Notes under the pieces: generated by a model
What the model was told of the DNA's origin: nothing
Databases searched by the model: none
The model's input: the letters and a program-made list of their open reading frames with translations, nothing else
Program-made: the position numbers and the translations under genes
Assembly: GCF_002848135.1 (NCBI RefSeq)
Contig: NZ_PKGB01000003.1
Span: 1 to 64,000, forward strand
Source: Hydrogenovibrio sp. SC-1
GTDB taxonomy: Bacteria > Pseudomonadota > Gammaproteobacteria > Thiomicrospirales > Thiomicrospiraceae
DNA length: 64,000 bases
Direction of reading: 5' to 3'
Shown here: in pieces, positions 9,027 through 17,349 of the stretch
Numbering within the stretch: position 1 is the stretch's first letter
Layout: every line of letters begins with the position of its first letter

Positions 9027-9860
9027 TTAAGGCATGTTTTCGAGCATTTCACTGTAGCCTTCTCGGTAGCTGGGGTATTTAAATTGATAACCCGTTGCAG
9101 TGATTTTGGCATTAGAGAGTCGTTTGTTACTGCGTTGCATGCGGCTGTTTTCTGTTGGCTCTCTATGGTGAACGCTGGCAACAGAAAGTTGTTCTGCTAA
9201 CCATTCATAGACATCACAAGTGAGCGCCGGTTCATTATCGACCCCAATATAAAGCACGTCAGGGTTCGTCAGTTGCATCAAATGTTCAAGAATTCCAATA
9301 CAATCATCAGAGTGAATACGGTTGCTATAAACATCTTCCATGCAGTTGGCCTTGCCTTGTTGCACCATATCAATTAAGTAGGTTCTGCCAGGGCCATAAA
9401 TGCCACCAAATCGAATAATCGTTGCAGGAAAAGGCGCATTCAGCGCAACCTCTTCGCCTTCGAGAAGTCGGCGACTGGAAAAGTTTTTGGCTTCTGCTAG
9501 GCTTTCTTCTGTGACCTTTTCGCCATCGCTTTGGCCAAAGACAGAGGAGCTGGAGACGAAAAAAAGTCGTTTGATGGTTTGGTTTTTAAGGGCTTCAATG
9601 ACGTGTTTCAGTCCTAGTACATAGGCCTTGTAATAGGCAAGGTCATTATAGGTTTTAGCTGAGACAATATAGTAAACGTAGTCAAAATTGTTCGGTAATT
9701 CAGGCAAGGGAGCGAAAAGATCCGCTTCGATTGGCTGGATCGGCGAGCTGACTTTGTCAGGATTGCGGCGAATACCAAAGACCTCGTGGCCTTGATTGAT
9801 TAAATTTTGACCGAGTGGATTGCCTAGTTGACCACAACCTGCGATTAAAACACGTGCCAT
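9027..9860 (-). CDS. NAD(P)-dependent SDR-type epimerase/dehydratase
   Basis: 277-residue extended short-chain dehydrogenase-like protein of the YeeZ/nucleoside-sugar epimerase group. The nucleotide-binding loop is AGCGQLG (7-13) at the end of strand 1 (MARVLIAGCG), followed by FGIRRNPDK. The SSSSVFG segment corresponds to the catalytic Ser strand. FGGIYGPGR and the NRIHSDDC segment are typical of the family. The usual YxxxK pair is not evident, as is common in YeeZ-like members, so catalytic activity is uncertain. It stands alone between fadL and the MFS gene. Confidence 0.75.
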   Translation of the reverse strand: MARVLIAGCGQLGNPLGQNLINQGHEVFGIRRNPDKVSSPIQPIEADLFAPLPELPNNFDYVYYIVSAKTYNDLAYYKAYVLGLKHVIEALKNQTIKRLFFVSSSSVFGQSDGEKVTEESLAEAKNFSSRRLLEGEEVALNAPFPATIIRFGGIYGPGRTYLIDMVQQGKANCMEDVYSNRIHSDDCIGILEHLMQLTNPDVLYIGVDNEPALTCDVYEWLAEQLSVASVHHREPTENSRMQRSNKRLSNAKITATGYQFKYPSYREGYSEMLENMP

Positions 9861-10008
9861 TTTGATTCCTCTGTGCTGTTTGGGTTGTCGAATTAAGGTG
9901 TTAAATAGTGAGGACTTGTTTTAGCGAATAGTATCACAAAAAAAATGCATCATTTTTTAAAAATGGTTCAAATTGATTCGAAATGTTTTTAAGCAGAAAA
10001 GAAATAAA

Positions 10009-10032
10009 AAAGCCTCTCAAATGAGAGGCTTT
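10009..10032 (-). terminator. terminator of fadL
   Basis: AAAGCCTCTC and GAGAGGCTTT form a 10-bp stem with loop AAAT, followed on the minus strand by TTTTTATTTC. It lies 28 nt after the fadL stop. Confidence 0.85.
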
Positions 10033-10059
10033 ATATTGACGAAAGTCAGGTGGGTATGA

Positions 10060-11559
10060 TTAAAATCCAGCTTTACGTTGCACATTCCACTTGTAGGTGT
10101 ACATGACCTGCCAGTTCATTTGGCTGTGGGTTGATGTCACACCTGCTGAAGAAGTCTGCTTAACTTCAGGTGCCATGACGATAGAGGCATCTATAACGTG
10201 GTTTTTACCCATGCCGTAGCCAATCCCTGCGGTATAGTGGTTTTCGATAGTTGCAGGAAATAATGGGTTTAGCGTTTCTTTAGGGACTGGGTTGTTGGCC
10301 ATATTTGCCCCGAAACGAAGTGCAAGGTTTTTCTGCGCTTTCCACTGTGCTCCAACCATGATCACATTTTGATCATCCCAGTTTTGATCCATTTCGACAT
10401 TCATCGCTGCATTGGCAAAGTTGCCATTAGCAGCAGAGCTATCAGCAACAAAAGCCATTTTCAAACTTTTCATGGTATCTGACCAAGAGATACGCTTGAA
10501 GTCGGCGTTAATGGTTAACGTATCGGTTGCTCGGTAGGAGGCACCGATACCAAATGTCGAAGGCCACTGGAAGTCAACAACTTTGATTTTACCTGTGACG
10601 GTCATGGTTTGATCTGTGTAGGCAGTGGTGCCATCAGTTTGATCAACTCCCATTACCATAGAGGCATCGCCTTCTAGGTCGCTGATAGCTGTTTTATTGT
10701 GATAGGAACCACCAATTGTTAATTTTGGTGAGACTTCGAAGGTAAATCCAAGTTTGCCACCAAATCCAGCGCCTTTTGCTTGACCGGTAAAGTCACTGTT
10801 ATCAGAAAACTCAAAGCGGGCATAATTGATGTTGGTTAGTCCAGCCCCGCCACCCTGAGCACTTTGAAAGGATTGGTTTACACCATCAAACATGGAGCCG
10901 GAAACATTACCGGTTGGTGCTTGCTGTGCGGTACCTGGGTTAGTGTAGGCTAGGTCTCTAAATTGCGCGCCTGACATATCCATCAGCATGTCCATGCCTG
11001 CCCAGACATAATCGATTGATGCAGCAAGGTTTAGCTTGTCGGTCACTTCGTAACCAAATGGCACGACGATACGACCGATTGATACTTCTGAGCGGACATC
11101 CTTACCACTTAAAGCTGTGGCATTGTTTTGCATGTCTTGACCACCGGCAAATAGGCCAGTCGCACCTGCTTTACCATATTCAGTTCCCATGCCGCCTTGA
11201 CCCATTACGCCAACACCCCAAACAAATCCGTTACGCTTTTGAGCATATCCCATGCCAGGCATAATGTAAGGACCACCGGTTGAATCGGTCGAGGCACCAG
11301 ATTGATCGTGGGTTGAGCTGACTGTTGGGTTTAGAGAGCCCAGTGCAACTTGGAATTTGTTACCTTCGATTGAGCCGTGCCCCATCGTTGCAGGGTTATT
11401 CATCATTCCGCCAAGGCCATTATTGTAAGCTTGAGCCGTTCCGCCCATAGCGGTTGAAATTGGGCCGTAGCCTTCCATGTTCATGCCGTTCGTCGCATGA
11501 GCCATGCCTGAGACAAAACTGAGTGAAGCGATGGCTAAAGCAATTTTTGATTTTTGCAT
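10060..11559 (-). CDS. FadL/OmpP1/TodX family outer-membrane transporter
   Basis: 499-residue outer-membrane beta-barrel for uptake of long-chain fatty acids or hydrophobic compounds. Signal peptide residues 1-22 end at HA. The mature N-terminus (TNGMNMEGYGPISTAMGG, AYNNGLGGMMNNPATMGH) is the FadL hatch region with the NPA motif. Alternating hydrophobic strands follow (FGFEVSPKLTIGGSYHN, TLTINADFKRISWSD). The protein ends in Phe, as expected for BAM recognition. It is monocistronic with its own terminator. Family membership is clear; the substrate is not. Confidence 0.92.
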   Translation of the reverse strand: MQKSKIALAIASLSFVSGMAHATNGMNMEGYGPISTAMGGTAQAYNNGLGGMMNNPATMGHGSIEGNKFQVALGSLNPTVSSTHDQSGASTDSTGGPYIMPGMGYAQKRNGFVWGVGVMGQGGMGTEYGKAGATGLFAGGQDMQNNATALSGKDVRSEVSIGRIVVPFGYEVTDKLNLAASIDYVWAGMDMLMDMSGAQFRDLAYTNPGTAQQAPTGNVSGSMFDGVNQSFQSAQGGGAGLTNINYARFEFSDNSDFTGQAKGAGFGGKLGFTFEVSPKLTIGGSYHNKTAISDLEGDASMVMGVDQTDGTTAYTDQTMTVTGKIKVVDFQWPSTFGIGASYRATDTLTINADFKRISWSDTMKSLKMAFVADSSAANGNFANAAMNVEMDQNWDDQNVIMVGAQWKAQKNLALRFGANMANNPVPKETLNPLFPATIENHYTAGIGYGMGKNHVIDASIVMAPEVKQTSSAGVTSTHSQMNWQVMYTYKWNVQRKAGF

Positions 11560-11937
11560 TGAAAGATCTCTCTAATTGTTAATCAATAAGGTTTTTCAGG
11601 CGCAATGTAGACGGCGGCTGAATTAGACACTGAAACTATGCCTAACTTTATCGATATTGAATAATTAAAATTATTTAAATCTCCATCAATAACATTGATT
11701 CATAAGGAGAAATTTTGTTTATTTAAGTGGCGAAATAGGTACAGAAATTAAATAAGTGTATGATTTTATTATAAAACAGTTGTATACTTATGCATTGTGG
11801 CGAGAGGTGTCATGCACTCTTGTACATGCAATGAATAATTTTATATTAGGGATGGTTTTTTCTATTTAAGCAAAGCCTAATATAAATGAATCAGATAGCA
11901 GAGTCGGTCACTGTTTTTTGAAGCAACCACAAACAAA
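11560..11937. other. long gap between DUF302 gene and fadL: upstream region of fadL with one dyad
   Basis: About 380 nt of AT-rich sequence without a convincing gene. It holds the fadL leader (GAGAG ribosome-binding site) and a perfect dyad ATCAAT-AAC-ATTGAT at 11685-11699 that could be an operator for fadL. No clear -35/-10 pair is visible. The remainder toward the DUF302 terminator shows nothing recognisable. Confidence 0.4.
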
Positions 11938-11960
11938 AAAGCCTGCAAGTTGCAGGCTTT
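11938..11960 (-). terminator. terminator of the DUF302 lipoprotein gene
   Basis: AAAGCCTGCA/TGCAGGCTTT is a 10-bp stem with loop AGT, followed on the minus strand by TTTTTTGTTT. It lies 25 nt after the stop codon. Confidence 0.85.
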
Positions 11961-11985
11961 GTTAATTAGGGATAAAGGGCGTGTC

Positions 11986-12555
11986 TTAGAAAGCGCCAGA
12001 TTTCCCTTTTTGCAGCATTTCCCACATGGTGTCTCTAACTTGCATCGTGGCTTCTCTTAACTCATCAGGCATTTTACGACCCATTTTGATTGCCATATCC
12101 ATATTCATGGTATAGATATGCAAGCCGTCTTCTTTTTCGATGATATTGACGCGACAAGGTAAGAACCCTCCCATTGCTGGAGAGAAGTCAACCATTTTAC
12201 GCGCGGTTTCAGGGTTACAGAATGACATAACGTGAATGACACCCCCTTCAATTCCGCGTGCAGCTAATTCTTCAGATAGAGGAAGTTCGCCAACATTTTT
12301 AATATTGCGGTTAATGCCGACATTTTTGATGGCATCAATGACATCAGCCAGTTCAACGCCTTCTTCAACCTTGACTTCCCACATGGTAGCTTCGGCAATA
12401 TCGCCATCTGCCGCAACCCACTTATCCCAGATTTGCATGAAGGTCTCGCCAGCACCATCGGCTAGGTTACCAATAGCATTCATAGTGCCGCACCCTGAAA
12501 GGGTGGTAATGGCACCAGCGATAAAGGCGGCTTTAAAAAATTGTGTAAGTTTCAT
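11986..12555 (-). CDS. DUF302-family lipoprotein
   Basis: 189-residue predicted lipoprotein: signal peptide with lipobox LSGC (C22), so it is probably outer- or inner-membrane anchored. The mature part has a DUF302-like domain (about 95-165): GVIHVMSFCNPETARKMVDFSPAMGGFLPCRVNIIEKEDG, with two cysteines. A preceding segment (VELADVIDAIKNVGINRNIKNVGE) resembles the DUF302 substrate-like strand. Function is unknown; DUF302 proteins are often found in sulfur- and metal-metabolising bacteria. It is monocistronic. Confidence 0.75.
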   Translation of the reverse strand: MKLTQFFKAAFIAGAITTLSGCGTMNAIGNLADGAGETFMQIWDKWVAADGDIAEATMWEVKVEEGVELADVIDAIKNVGINRNIKNVGELPLSEELAARGIEGGVIHVMSFCNPETARKMVDFSPAMGGFLPCRVNIIEKEDGLHIYTMNMDMAIKMGRKMPDELREATMQVRDTMWEMLQKGKSGAF

Positions 12556-12744
12556 TCAGTTTCTCCGTTGCTGTTTGGTAGTGAGACACAAAGGCTGATA
12601 TCCAGTAAAAAGCACATTTGTGAATCAGTCGCTTGATTTGAGTCAATTTTCAAGTGACAAGGTTACCCCTGTTGCGCATAAAATAAAAATCAATTTTTTT
12701 GTGACCTAATAATTTTATTTTATGAAGATTACGAATTAATAATA

Positions 12745-13893
12745 TTATGGAGTCATGAAATGCTCAAACCCTAAGTGATGTAAGGTTTGATCGAATTTTT
12801 TGGATGGGCTTTTGTAGAGGGAATGTTGGTGCCATTCGCGTCGCAAGGGATAATGGCGTCGGTAACTTTCGTAATTGCTTTCAAAATCCTCTGTCAAGCC
12901 ACTGCGAAGAGCTAGGTCATCTTCTTCTGGACGATAACAGTGCCGCAGTGTTTGATATAAATCGGTTTCTAAGTGCCCCGAGAAGTCAATTTTAATCGGA
13001 TCAGGGGCGCTGGGTAAATGAGATCGCCATAACTGACTTGGCGAGATCTGCCAATGATTACATAGAGATTGGTAGACCATTTCACTGCCAGCAATTTTGG
13101 CATCTAGCGAGTGGCCAGCAATGTGTGGCGTTGCAATATTGGCCACGTTGTAGAGTTCTTGAGAAATATTCGGTTCATTTTCCCAGCAGTCAATAATATT
13201 GACTAAGGTTGGCGTTTGACACCATTGAGCTTCATTAATAATGCCGCCTCGGGCTGCGTTTATTAGGATTTGTTGTGGGGTGATATGACGCAGTCTTTCC
13301 TCCGAAATAAGATCAACCGTGGCATCTGAACCAGCCTCATACTGAGTTGTTAAAGGTGTATGGACGGTAATAATATCAGCCGTTAACGCCGTTTCTAAAT
13401 CGACAAAGCCAGTGTCGCCAGTATGTCTTTGTCGCGGGGGGTCATTTAATAAGCATTTCATGCCCAAAGCTTGTGCTTTTTGAGCGACGCCTTGTCCGAC
13501 ATGGCCGACACCAATAATGCCTAAGGTTTTTGAAGCTAGAGAAAATTCTTTGGTATACGCAAGATTCACGAGATTGGTAATAATGTATTCCGCTACGGAA
13601 TTCGCATTGCACCCTTGCGCTGAATAAAAGGGAATGCCTTTTCGTCTAAGGTACGGTTGATCAATATGGTCGAGACCGACAACGGTACTGCCGACAAAAG
13701 AAATTGAGGTGCCCTCCAGTAGCTTAGCATTCACTTGGGTGCGGGAACGCACAATCAGCGCATCTGCATTTTGAAGGTCTTGTCGCGTAATTTCTCGTCC
13801 AGGACGGAGAATCACTTGACCAAGAGGGGAAAAAATGGCTTCAGCATAGGGGATGGCATCGTCAATAACCAAGGTTTTATTTGGGTGGTTCAT
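12745..13893 (-). CDS. pdxB: erythronate-4-phosphate dehydrogenase
   Basis: NAD-dependent oxidation of 4-phosphoerythronate in the DXP-dependent pyridoxal phosphate pathway. The 382-residue protein starts MNHPNKTLVIDDAIPYAE, near the E. coli length (378). The D-2-hydroxyacid dehydrogenase fold shows VGSTVVGLDHID, the Rossmann motif GIIGVGHVGQGV, HTPLTT, NAARGGIINE with the catalytic Arg, and TPHIAGHS with the catalytic His. The C-terminal PdxB dimerisation domain (DFSGHLETDLYQ) is present. An upstream in-frame start at 14004 would overlap the divergent hydrolase gene, so 13893 is chosen. Confidence 0.95.
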   Translation of the reverse strand: MNHPNKTLVIDDAIPYAEAIFSPLGQVILRPGREITRQDLQNADALIVRSRTQVNAKLLEGTSISFVGSTVVGLDHIDQPYLRRKGIPFYSAQGCNANSVAEYIITNLVNLAYTKEFSLASKTLGIIGVGHVGQGVAQKAQALGMKCLLNDPPRQRHTGDTGFVDLETALTADIITVHTPLTTQYEAGSDATVDLISEERLRHITPQQILINAARGGIINEAQWCQTPTLVNIIDCWENEPNISQELYNVANIATPHIAGHSLDAKIAGSEMVYQSLCNHWQISPSQLWRSHLPSAPDPIKIDFSGHLETDLYQTLRHCYRPEEDDLALRSGLTEDFESNYESYRRHYPLRREWHQHSLYKSPSKKFDQTLHHLGFEHFMTP

Positions 13894-13995
13894 GGAGATC
13901 TCTAGGTGATATGAAGTTGGTTCGCCTCTATAATACCAAGTCAAAGACAACTTTGCATAAACAGGGCGAGATTTACATTTAAAGTAGGACTGAAA

Positions 13996-14601
13996 ATGAA
14001 GCAATTAATTGACGGAGCCGCAGGCAAACTCCAGATTAGAATGACCAGGCCTGGTCATTCTTCATCTGCTAAATGGGTGGTATTAAGTCATCCGCACCCT
14101 CAGTTTGGCGGTACTATGAATAACAAGGTGATTACGACCCTAGAACGCGCCTTTCAACGTTTAGGCTATGGCACTTTGAGTTATAACTTTCGAGGGGTTG
14201 AAGCTTCGGAAGGTCATTATGATGGTGGAGAAGGGGAACAGCAGGATTTAGCGTCACTGGTAACATGGCTTCGTCAGACTGAAAGTGTGTCCCATATAAC
14301 CTTGGCAGGGTTTTCATTTGGCAGTTATATTGCACTCAAACAAGTTGAGCACTTAAAAGCGGATGCGATATGCACTGTGGCACCGCCTGTGTCGATGATG
14401 GATTTTTCATCAATTGCACCTAAAGTACCTTGGGTATTAATCCAGGGGGGGCAGGATGAGGTTATCGATTCGAAGGAGGTTTTGGATTGGCTTTGGCATT
14501 TACCTAAACAGCCGGATGTCTATTGGCGAGCAGAAGCCAGTCATTTTTTTCATGGGCAGTTGGTTTGGCTAAAAAAAGTGATTGCGATGGCGTATCATTA
14601 G
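13996..14601 (+). CDS. alpha/beta hydrolase of the COG2945 type
   Basis: 201-residue cytosolic hydrolase without a signal peptide. The family hallmark HPHPQFGGTMNNKV (32-45) provides the oxyanion region. The nucleophile elbow is GFSFGS (S107). Acid and base candidates lie in GGQDEVID and EASHFFHG. Substrate unknown. Codons 15-22 (RMTRPGHS) are encoded by a 24-bp perfect palindrome of the ACCAGGCCTGGT family, including the rarely used AGG arginine codon. The gene is divergent from pdxB and stands alone. Confidence 0.8.
   Translation: MKQLIDGAAGKLQIRMTRPGHSSSAKWVVLSHPHPQFGGTMNNKVITTLERAFQRLGYGTLSYNFRGVEASEGHYDGGEGEQQDLASLVTWLRQTESVSHITLAGFSFGSYIALKQVEHLKADAICTVAPPVSMMDFSSIAPKVPWVLIQGGQDEVIDSKEVLDWLWHLPKQPDVYWRAEASHFFHGQLVWLKKVIAMAYH
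14038..14061. repeat. 24-bp perfect palindrome around ACCAGGCCTGGT, inside a gene (copy 2)
   Basis: The core is at 14044-14055 with arms AGAATG/CATTCT. It is fully within the coding sequence of the COG2945 hydrolase and read in frame as MTRPG. The arms differ from those of copy 1 but are still exactly complementary. Confidence 0.85.
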
Positions 14602-14667
14602 ATTGATAGGGATGAAGCTGACTTTTAGTCATAATTATTATCTATCCTACCTCAAGAAAACTTGAAT

Positions 14668-14718
14668 ATTAGAAAATGCTTATATATAATGCCATTACAT
14701 TAGAAAATTCTTATATGT
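14668..14718 (+). promoter_or_regulatory. direct repeat upstream of the RND efflux operon
   Basis: Two 20-nt copies of ATTAGAAAATkCTTATATrT (14668-14687 and 14699-14718; two differences) are 31 bp apart, three helical turns, and end 66 nt before the tolC-like start. This geometry suits cooperative binding by a dimeric regulator. The regulator is not identified. Confidence 0.45.
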
Positions 14719-14783
14719 GAAATAAGTTTGAGTTATGGCCAAAATCCAGTTAGGGTCATTTAAAACAGTTTAAGGATGTCGTG

Positions 14784-16193
14784 ATGAAAATATTTGACAG
14801 AATAAATACGCTATCGGTTGTGGGGTTGCTTTTTTCAGTTTTCGCTGCAGAGTCGCAGGCGGTTTCATCGCCTGTCACTTATGATTTTAAGACTTGTGTC
14901 GAAACGGCCTTAAGTCAAAATCCTGAAATGGATGTCAGTCAATATCGCTTAGAGCAAGCGCAATATGCGTTAAAGGAAGCGAATGCCAGCCGTTTGCCAC
15001 AGGTGACTGCGTCAATGACGGCCTCCCAATCAAATAGTGCTTTAAATGTCTTTGGTATGAAGCTTAACCAGCGCCAAGCTTCTTTTGCCGATTTCGGTTT
15101 TAATCCCACGGCCAGTTCCGAATTTATGAGCGGCAATTATAATTATGAACCGAAAGATCTTAACACGCCTGGCAGTCACACTGACTTGAACACCCGTTTG
15201 GAAATCTTAATTCCTGTCTGGAATGGCGGTAAGATTTCGGGCTACCAATCACAAGCTGAAGCAATGATTCAAGCGGCTAAAAAAGGTGAACAGGCCGTTC
15301 AACAATTTTTAACCTTTAATGTGTATCAAGCCTATGAAGGTGTTCATACGGCACGGGCATTTGTAGCGGTGGCTGAACAAGCCGTTAAAGCGGCTCAAGC
15401 TTATGTCGATACGACTGCCAATTTGGTCGAGCAGGGCGTTGTGGTTCGTTCAGAATTGTTGAGTGCTAATGTACACTTGTCTCAGGCAAAAACCAGTTTT
15501 GAACAGGCAAAAATGCAAGAACAATTAGCACTTGATAGTTTGAAGATGTTGATGTCGACCCCTGGGAATCAGAGCATTATGGTGGGTGATAGAATGAGTG
15601 TTACCTTGCCAAAGGCATCACTTGAAACTTTGCTAACGATGGGGATGCAGACCAACCCGCAATTAAATGCTAAGCGAGAAGAAGCGCGTTCAAGCCAAGC
15701 TGAAATGGATGTGGTCAAAGCAGATCAACGTCCGAGCTTTAATATTATGGCACGAGGGGATTTTAATGATTCAGGGCTAGGGTTTGATAGTCAGTCTTAT
15801 ACCGTTGCTGGCGTGTTGTCATGGAAAATGACTGATTTTGGTTTGACCCATAACCGATTAAATCGGGCTTCAGCGGCAACGGCAGAGAAAAAAGCCGCCG
15901 TTCGTTCTCAAGAAAATCAAGTTCGTCATGCCATTCTAAAAGCTTGGAGAACGTTGCAGGTGGTCGAAAAACAAGTTTACTCCCATCAGCTTGCCGTTGA
16001 ACAAGCAGAAGAAGCCCAGCGATTGATTCTAAAACGCTATAAAGGTGGGATTGCGACGATGACTGAAGTGCTTGCAAGTCAAGCGCAGCTAGATAAAGCG
16101 CGTGCTGAATTGGTGCAGTCTTTGTATGAACAGAATATTCAAAAAGCCAAGCTAAGATTAGAAACAGGAACTATGCGCTTGGATCAATTGTAA
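14784..16193 (+). CDS. TolC-family outer-membrane efflux protein
   Basis: 469-residue outer-membrane channel of a tripartite RND system. A signal peptide (about 1-25) precedes two repeated OEP domains rich in long helices: ETALSQNPEMDVSQYRLEQAQYALKEANASRLPQV in the first half and NPQLNAKREEARSSQAEMDVVKADQRPSF in the second. The C-terminal helical hairpin has GGIATMTEVLASQAQLDKARAEL. ATG 14784 is chosen over GTG 14781 because TAAGGA lies 7 nt upstream. It is the first gene of a three-gene operon. Confidence 0.9.
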   Translation: MKIFDRINTLSVVGLLFSVFAAESQAVSSPVTYDFKTCVETALSQNPEMDVSQYRLEQAQYALKEANASRLPQVTASMTASQSNSALNVFGMKLNQRQASFADFGFNPTASSEFMSGNYNYEPKDLNTPGSHTDLNTRLEILIPVWNGGKISGYQSQAEAMIQAAKKGEQAVQQFLTFNVYQAYEGVHTARAFVAVAEQAVKAAQAYVDTTANLVEQGVVVRSELLSANVHLSQAKTSFEQAKMQEQLALDSLKMLMSTPGNQSIMVGDRMSVTLPKASLETLLTMGMQTNPQLNAKREEARSSQAEMDVVKADQRPSFNIMARGDFNDSGLGFDSQSYTVAGVLSWKMTDFGLTHNRLNRASAATAEKKAAVRSQENQVRHAILKAWRTLQVVEKQVYSHQLAVEQAEEAQRLILKRYKGGIATMTEVLASQAQLDKARAELVQSLYEQNIQKAKLRLETGTMRLDQL

Positions 16194-16248
16194 TTAAAAC
16201 GTAACTTCAATTGCTGTAATCATTAAATTAATTGTTAAAGGTGATGCT

Positions 16249-17349
16249 ATGACCTCTTTTTCTAAATCATTGTTTGTTGGGTTGATTGTTTTTGGCGTAG
16301 TTGGTTGTAATCAAGCGCCTGAAAATGAACCGGCTGCGGTTCATTCGGTTCAAATCATTGAAGCGCCCGTTGATCAAGTTAAATTGGGAACCATTCCTCT
16401 GAAAGCAACCGTCGCGGGAGCGGTGGTGCCAGATCAGAAAGCGCAGATCGCCTCTCGTTTAATGGGGTATATCAAAGATTTTGATGTCAGGGTCGGTCAA
16501 AAGGTGAAAGTGGGTGATTTGCTTTTTTCAATTGATTCAAATGATGTGAATAGTCAAATTTTGCAAGCTCAGTCCGCTTATCAGCAGGCGTTGGCTGCAT
16601 TGGAAGATGCAAAGTTAGATTACGACCGTTTTTCAAAACTCTACCAAGACGATTCGGTATCAAAACAACAATTTGATAAGGTTTCTTTGCAGTATAAAGT
16701 CGCTAAAGAAAATTTGATCGCGGCGCGTTCTGGATTAAACCAAGCTAAATCACAATTAAATTATGCCAATGTAAAGGCGCCTTTTGATGGCGTTGTGGTT
16801 GAGAAGTTAGCAGTTGCAGGGGCGCTGGCTGCTCCTGGAAATCCGGTTCTCGTTTTGGAGAACCTGACGTCTTTAAGTGTTCGTACCCAAGTTGCTGAAG
16901 ATCTTTTTGCCGTATTGCGCAATGGAGATGAAGCCGAAGTTCGTATGGATGGGCAGCCAGAACCAATCATGGCAACCATCTATGCGTTAGTGAGTGCAGC
17001 AGATCCTAAATCACGTACGCATACCGTTAAACTGAGTTTGCCTTCAGTGGTGAATGTCAATAGTGGTACCTTTGCCAGAGTTGGGTTTAAGCGTGGTGAA
17101 AGACAAACCATGATGGTGCCCCAATCCGCGATTGTGAATCGTTCTGGAATAGAAGGGGTCTTTGTCATAAAAGAGGGTGTTGCCTATTTTCACATGGTTC
17201 GATTAGGTGAAACGATTGCGGATCAAGTAGAAATCAAAGCTGGGGTTAATTTGGGCGATAATATCGTGATTGATAATAACCAAAGTATCTTAAATGGCGA
17301 CAAGATCGTGCCTGTTTCTAAGACGTCTGAGTCTAAAGGAGCTAAGTAA
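16249..17349 (+). CDS. RND efflux periplasmic adaptor, lipoprotein
   Basis: 366-residue membrane fusion protein. The signal peptide ends in a lipobox-like VVGC (C20), so it is probably inner-membrane lipid-anchored. The barrel-sandwich (lipoyl-like) halves are QIASRLMGYIKDFDVRVGQKVKVGDLLF and NVKAPFDGVVVEKLAVAGALAAPGNPVLVL, flanking an alpha-hairpin (about 100-160). A beta-barrel domain and a membrane-proximal domain follow. It connects the pump to the TolC-like channel. Its stop overlaps the start of the pump gene (TAATG), indicating translational coupling. Confidence 0.92.
   Translation: MTSFSKSLFVGLIVFGVVGCNQAPENEPAAVHSVQIIEAPVDQVKLGTIPLKATVAGAVVPDQKAQIASRLMGYIKDFDVRVGQKVKVGDLLFSIDSNDVNSQILQAQSAYQQALAALEDAKLDYDRFSKLYQDDSVSKQQFDKVSLQYKVAKENLIAARSGLNQAKSQLNYANVKAPFDGVVVEKLAVAGALAAPGNPVLVLENLTSLSVRTQVAEDLFAVLRNGDEAEVRMDGQPEPIMATIYALVSAADPKSRTHTVKLSLPSVVNVNSGTFARVGFKRGERQTMMVPQSAIVNRSGIEGVFVIKEGVAYFHMVRLGETIADQVEIKAGVNLGDNIVIDNNQSILNGDKIVPVSKTSESKGAK

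Noticed and set aside
9937-9960. AAAAAATG-CAT-CATTTTTT hairpin between fadL and the SDR gene as a terminator
   Set aside because: It is made almost entirely of A/T pairs and lies after the strong fadL terminator, so termination there is doubtful.
12745-14004. Longer pdxB reading frame starting at 14004
   Set aside because: The extra 37 residues have no family similarity and would overlap the start of the divergent hydrolase; ATG 13893 fits the family.
14038-14061. Palindrome copy 2 as an insertion that disrupted the hydrolase gene
   Set aside because: The frame is intact and the surrounding residues align with the usual N-terminal segment of the family, with no obvious extra residues.
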